Shown: piece after piece, positions 44,538 through 47,328 of the stretch
Layout: each line of letters opens with the position of its first letter
Position numbering within the stretch: position 1 is the stretch's first letter
Translations under genes and position numbers: made by a program
The notes under the pieces: generated by a model
Told to the model about the DNA's origin: nothing
The model's input: only the letters and a program-made list of their open reading frames with translations
Databases searched by the model: none
DNA from: Bacteroidetes bacterium ADurb.Bin013
Lineage (GTDB): Bacteria; Bacteroidota; Bacteroidia; Bacteroidales; UBA932
Direction: 5' to 3'
NCBI GenBank assembly: GCA_002071385.1
Contig: MWFB01000016.1
Coordinates: 1 to 47,328 of the forward strand
Length of the DNA: 47,328 nucleotides

Positions 44538-46438
44538 AAAAGTTTGCTCTCCTATCCGCATTCATCTGCATATGTACAACAGCATTTGCACAAGTGAAGA
44601 ACTATTCTGAAGCAGAATCGAAGATTTCCCAATGGATGGCATCCAACACGCGTAATGATGCACCTGTTTCTGGCATAAAATCTTCCACTATTAATTTTCC
44701 GCTGCACGGGTACTCTATAGAGGGCTCGTTTTTGAAAGGTGCATTGGCTTCTGGACAGAATGTTATAATTTACAACACGCAAGGAGACCTCGAGCCCATC
44801 TTGGAGGGTAAGGTGTCTTATGTAGCGGGACGTCTTGTTGTAACGGGAGTAAAATATGACGGTAAGACAGAAGATGGCATATGCTCTTATGGCTCATTCT
44901 ATGTCTCCAATACTCCCACCTTTGAAATGACATACAAGGATAAGAAATCCGTTGATCTAAGCATTAGGCCGAAGCAGATTTCGTATTATTGTGGATACTA
45001 CCTTTCCTGTCCTACAACTGTTTCTACAGGGTATGATTCGCGAATTTATGTCGATGGCAAATCGGGTGAAAGAAGTTACACCTATTTTACTGCAAAACTT
45101 CATAACAATGTTCCAGTTGACGCCGATAGATGTGACATGGTTAAGTGCCTAATGTCTACTTCTTCTGATGCTTATATGGCATGGTCTGATAATAAGTATT
45201 TCATGGGTAAAGTTCACCCTGTCCTCAATGAAGATGGCTCTGTCCGTTTTGACTTATTGCAGGGAAAAACCGTATATCCTGGTGAATACAAAGAAATCCA
45301 AGAAGTAAGAACTGATGATCAATATACAGTGCTGAGGGTTAATAGTGAGAGCCCTGAAAATTCTATCAAGTGTCAAGAATTCTATGTGCGTAATGAATTA
45401 CTCCCCGATCTTGATTCATATTGGAATAATTCATTCTACTATGACAATTGCGAAAAGATTTACTTCGAATACAGAAACGGTGATACGTACTCAGGCATGG
45501 CTGACGTTAAATACACGCTACTGGATGATGGAACGAGGGTATCTCTTTCTACTGAGTATACCTGGGGCTCATATTGCTGGGCGAATGGACAAAAGTATGA
45601 AGGTTATTTCAAAAACGGGAGGTTTTCAGAGGGTACTTTAACATATACAAATGGTGATAGATTTAAAGGGAATCTTGAAGGTAAAGTGTGCGGACCTTTC
45701 TACATTGAAGGTAAAACCTATTTTTCCGATGGAACACAATATGAAGGTAACTGGCTAAATGAGTTTAGGCTGAAGACAGATCAATGGAATCAGGTTTATT
45801 CGACTTCAACCCCATCTGATGCCAGAGCACTTGCCAAAAAATTGGCGTATAGCAACCTTTACACAGTTTATGTGGCAGAGTATGGCCAAAACATATATTA
45901 TTTCAATCCTGGAACAGAGCGTCGGGATGATGTCTATTGTCGCTACATTCTTCATGATAAGAAAAACAATGTGTATATATGCCGATATAGAGAAGATGCT
46001 GAAAATGTAGACTTGGAAGTCAAGGTTGACGGCAGTGGCAAGCATATCCAGGAAATAGTGTATAAGAGTGGCGTCCCTACTTACATCAATGTGTTTACAT
46101 GGTATAGTAACGGTGTTATTGAATCTATTAAATCATATTCTTATGACACTAAACTGATTTATCTTTCATGCAATTTCTTCTCTGATGGTTCAATTCGTAG
46201 CGCATACAAGTATGGACCAGGCAATAATGGTGATAACATCCTGCGTATGTCCAAGGAATCTCATCCAACATTCGGCGGGTACACATCACGTCTGTACGAC
46301 TTGAATGGAGATTTCGAGAGGTCTGTAACTTGGGAAATTGGCGAAGAAATGTCCTATGGATTATTCTCTTCTGGAAGAGTAATGTTAGCCCCTCTGCCTT
46401 TAGACTTAAGTAGGTTTACGGTTCGCGCTGTGAATTAA
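44534..46438 (+). CDS. Secreted MORN-repeat protein
   Basis: A 634-residue protein with a signal peptide (1-19, ending TTAFAQ). Residues about 300-420 hold MORN-type repeats: IYFEYRNGDTYSG, WANGQKYEGYFKNGRFSEGTLTYTNGDRFKGNL and FSDGTQYEGNWLNEF. More degenerate tyrosine-rich YxNG-like repeats continue in the C-terminal half (FTWYSNGVIESI, NFFSDGSIRSAYKY). MORN repeats usually bind lipids or other proteins. It is coupled by an ATGA overlap to the nuclease-like gene, an odd pairing of a cytoplasmic and an exported protein. A strong terminator follows. Confidence 0.75.
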   Translation: MKKFALLSAFICICTTAFAQVKNYSEAESKISQWMASNTRNDAPVSGIKSSTINFPLHGYSIEGSFLKGALASGQNVIIYNTQGDLEPILEGKVSYVAGRLVVTGVKYDGKTEDGICSYGSFYVSNTPTFEMTYKDKKSVDLSIRPKQISYYCGYYLSCPTTVSTGYDSRIYVDGKSGERSYTYFTAKLHNNVPVDADRCDMVKCLMSTSSDAYMAWSDNKYFMGKVHPVLNEDGSVRFDLLQGKTVYPGEYKEIQEVRTDDQYTVLRVNSESPENSIKCQEFYVRNELLPDLDSYWNNSFYYDNCEKIYFEYRNGDTYSGMADVKYTLLDDGTRVSLSTEYTWGSYCWANGQKYEGYFKNGRFSEGTLTYTNGDRFKGNLEGKVCGPFYIEGKTYFSDGTQYEGNWLNEFRLKTDQWNQVYSTSTPSDARALAKKLAYSNLYTVYVAEYGQNIYYFNPGTERRDDVYCRYILHDKKNNVYICRYREDAENVDLEVKVDGSGKHIQEIVYKSGVPTYINVFTWYSNGVIESIKSYSYDTKLIYLSCNFFSDGSIRSAYKYGPGNNGDNILRMSKESHPTFGGYTSRLYDLNGDFERSVTWEIGEEMSYGLFSSGRVMLAPLPLDLSRFTVRAVN

Positions 46439-46475
46439 TAATATTCCTTACATACACTATTGGGTATTTATGGTA

Positions 46476-46508
46476 AACAGGACTGGCAAAATGTCGGTCC
46501 TGTTTTGT
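46476..46508 (+). terminator. Intrinsic terminator of the MORN operon
   Basis: A 12-bp stem AACAGGACTGGC (46476-46487)/GTCGGTCCTGTT (46493-46504), with two G-U pairs and a five-base loop, is followed by a T-rich tail. It ends transcription of the nuclease-like/MORN operon. Confidence 0.85.
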
Positions 46509-46509
46509 T

Positions 46510-47328
46510 TGTTTGCCCCAACTCTATGCATGGACTTTTTCTATTACTATGAAGGAAATCTGTCCTTGTCACTTGATGAATATATATACACCCATTTGAT
46601 CATGTTCGAGCGGGAGGTGGCGGTGATGTTGGCACCGCCGCTCAGGCGTACGTCAGTAAGGAAGGCCTCTGCTGTTTGGGACAGGATGGCGTGACGGCGA
46701 TAGCCGTGACGACAGCCTGGCACAAATAGTAGAGGAGGCAAGGCCGTAGGCCGCGGCAGGCGAGCGCAGCACTGAGGTTGAAGCGAGGTAGAACGGTGTA
46801 CGCGAGCATGCACAGACCTTCGAATAGAAGCAGGACGCTACAACCTACGCACGGGCGAGTCCGGCCGCCGACACGAGGTGAGCATCGCAGTGGAAGCGGA
46901 GCGGTTTGGAGCGGTAAAGGCAGCAGAGACTGGAAGCAGTCAGCGACGAAGGAGCTGTCTGCTGGAAGGCTCTGATGACTCCGCGGAAAACCGCGAAGCG
47001 TAGCAGAGTCTGTACGCTGTAGCGACGCAGGAGCGGAATGCGGACAGTCTCTGCGTAACGAAGATGCTGACCGAAGTGGCGCATAGCGAGCCGGACATAA
47101 ACAAGAGCGAAGCGATTCCGCTGGCGAGTCTGTACCTGGAGTGACGAAGTAAGGAACGCACGAAGGAAACGGAAGGAACAGTCTCGCATTTGAACGCACC
47201 GACCTTGATGCGAGGTACAGGGACGGCTGCAAGTCTCTGCCGAAGCAGCGGTCCTTTGCAGAACGGTGGAACGGGAGTCCGGGCGTCAGCCCGGTAATAA
47301 AAGAAGGCGTAGCCTTACCGCGGAGACG
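46510..47328 (+). other. GC-rich hairpin-dense tract without a credible gene
   Basis: From about 46,605 to the window end the composition becomes markedly G/C-rich and, on the plus strand, purine-rich. At least eight perfect short hairpins are seen: GGCGGTG/CACCGCC (46619-46639), ACGGC-GATA-GCCGT (46694-46707), GGCC-GTA-GGCC (46742-46752), GACTG-GAAG-CAGTC (46928-46941) nested within CAGCAGA/TCTGCTG (46921-46964), CGCGG-AAAA-CCGCG (46982-46995), CCGGGC-GTCA-GCCCGG (47279-47294) and AAGGC-GTA-GCCTT (47304-47316). Short repeats recur, such as GAGTCTGTAC at 47006 and 47126. It may be a large structured RNA. Frames on both strands look spurious. Confidence 0.5.

Larger units (their letters stand above)
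35846..47328. other. Foreign or discontinuous segment (phage-like island or assembly join)
   Basis: From about 35,846 the sequence no longer continues the HTCS gene. It carries a lysis-type cassette, two unrecognised paralogous protein families, an ATPase gene, a nuclease-like/MORN operon and a GC-rich non-coding tract. The remaining two-thirds of the HTCS is not found in the window, so the right end lies beyond it. No integrase, transposase, terminase, portal or capsid gene is seen. It could be an integrated element of more than 11.4 kb or a join between two genomes. Confidence 0.6.

Noticed and set aside
46642-47232. A 196-codon open frame on the minus strand in the GC-rich tract
   Set aside because: It is rich in Ser, Arg, Leu, Pro and Cys with no domain pattern, runs antisense to the hairpin-dense purine-rich strand, and has no promoter or ribosome-binding context. 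This is typical of frames opposite structured RNA.
41788-47328. Diversity-generating retroelement (variable tips plus a template in the GC-rich tract)
   Set aside because: No reverse transcriptase, no accessory protein and no near-identical template/variable repeat pair was seen in the window.
46600-47328. Ribosomal RNA fragment or group II intron
   Set aside because: I did not recognise conserved rRNA segments, and no intron domain V motif or intron-encoded protein is present.

Overview
The window reads as Bacteroidota chromosome, most likely order Bacteroidales. The evidence is a SusC/SusD pair, a truncated hybrid two-component sensor, a BtuG/BtuB vitamin B12 uptake operon under a cobalamin riboswitch, the Bacteroidota-type omega subunit, and many copies of the Bacteroidota -7 promoter box TAnnTTTG. 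No species is assigned.

Region 1 (1-10.9 kb) is core housekeeping. A partial NAD kinase is divergent from pdxJ, an OmpH-like chaperone, purC and a LysM protein. A minus-strand operon bamD-rpoZ-recN-nagB follows, then trxB, tRNA-Pro(GGG), a Gate-domain membrane protein and a lipoprotein with an HExxH motif. Genes are packed tightly: several convergent pairs have abutting or overlapping stop codons.

Region 2 (10.9-19.6 kb) starts with a secreted esterase. Next comes a cobalamin riboswitch driving four genes, each overlapping the next by 4 nt: a DUF4465-type lipoprotein, BtuG, a PKD-like lipoprotein and a BtuB-like TonB receptor. An 18-bp tandem repeat follows, derived from the 3' end of a metallophosphoesterase gene, then a GNAT gene and a YbaK/ProX-type deacylase gene.

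Region 3 (19.6-35.8 kb) is carbohydrate use. It holds an MFS sugar transporter-ROK kinase-galactokinase operon, a GH51 alpha-L-arabinofuranosidase, and a polysaccharide utilisation locus (type-B carboxylesterase, SusC, SusD, CE1-like esterase, GH3) divergent from an HTCS regulator gene. The predicted substrate is an arabinose-containing, possibly feruloylated plant polysaccharide.

Region 4 (about 35.85 kb to the end) is foreign or at least discontinuous. The HTCS frame breaks inside its propeller domain at about 35,846, and the rest of that gene is not in the window. What follows is a phage-like segment. It has a translationally coupled lysis-type cassette (one-TM coiled-coil protein, M15 peptidase, TM-anchored 'DTIRI' protein). 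It also has two unrecognised paralogous protein families: A, three copies, and B, two copies. An AAA+DUF4143 ATPase lies on the opposite strand as cargo, followed by a PD-(D/E)XK-like protein/MORN protein operon. The segment ends in about 0.7 kb of GC-rich, hairpin-dense sequence without a credible gene. No integrase, transposase, terminase, portal or capsid gene is visible, and the right boundary lies outside the window, so an assembly chimera cannot be excluded. The A/B family cassette and the hairpin-rich tract are the best candidates for something undescribed.
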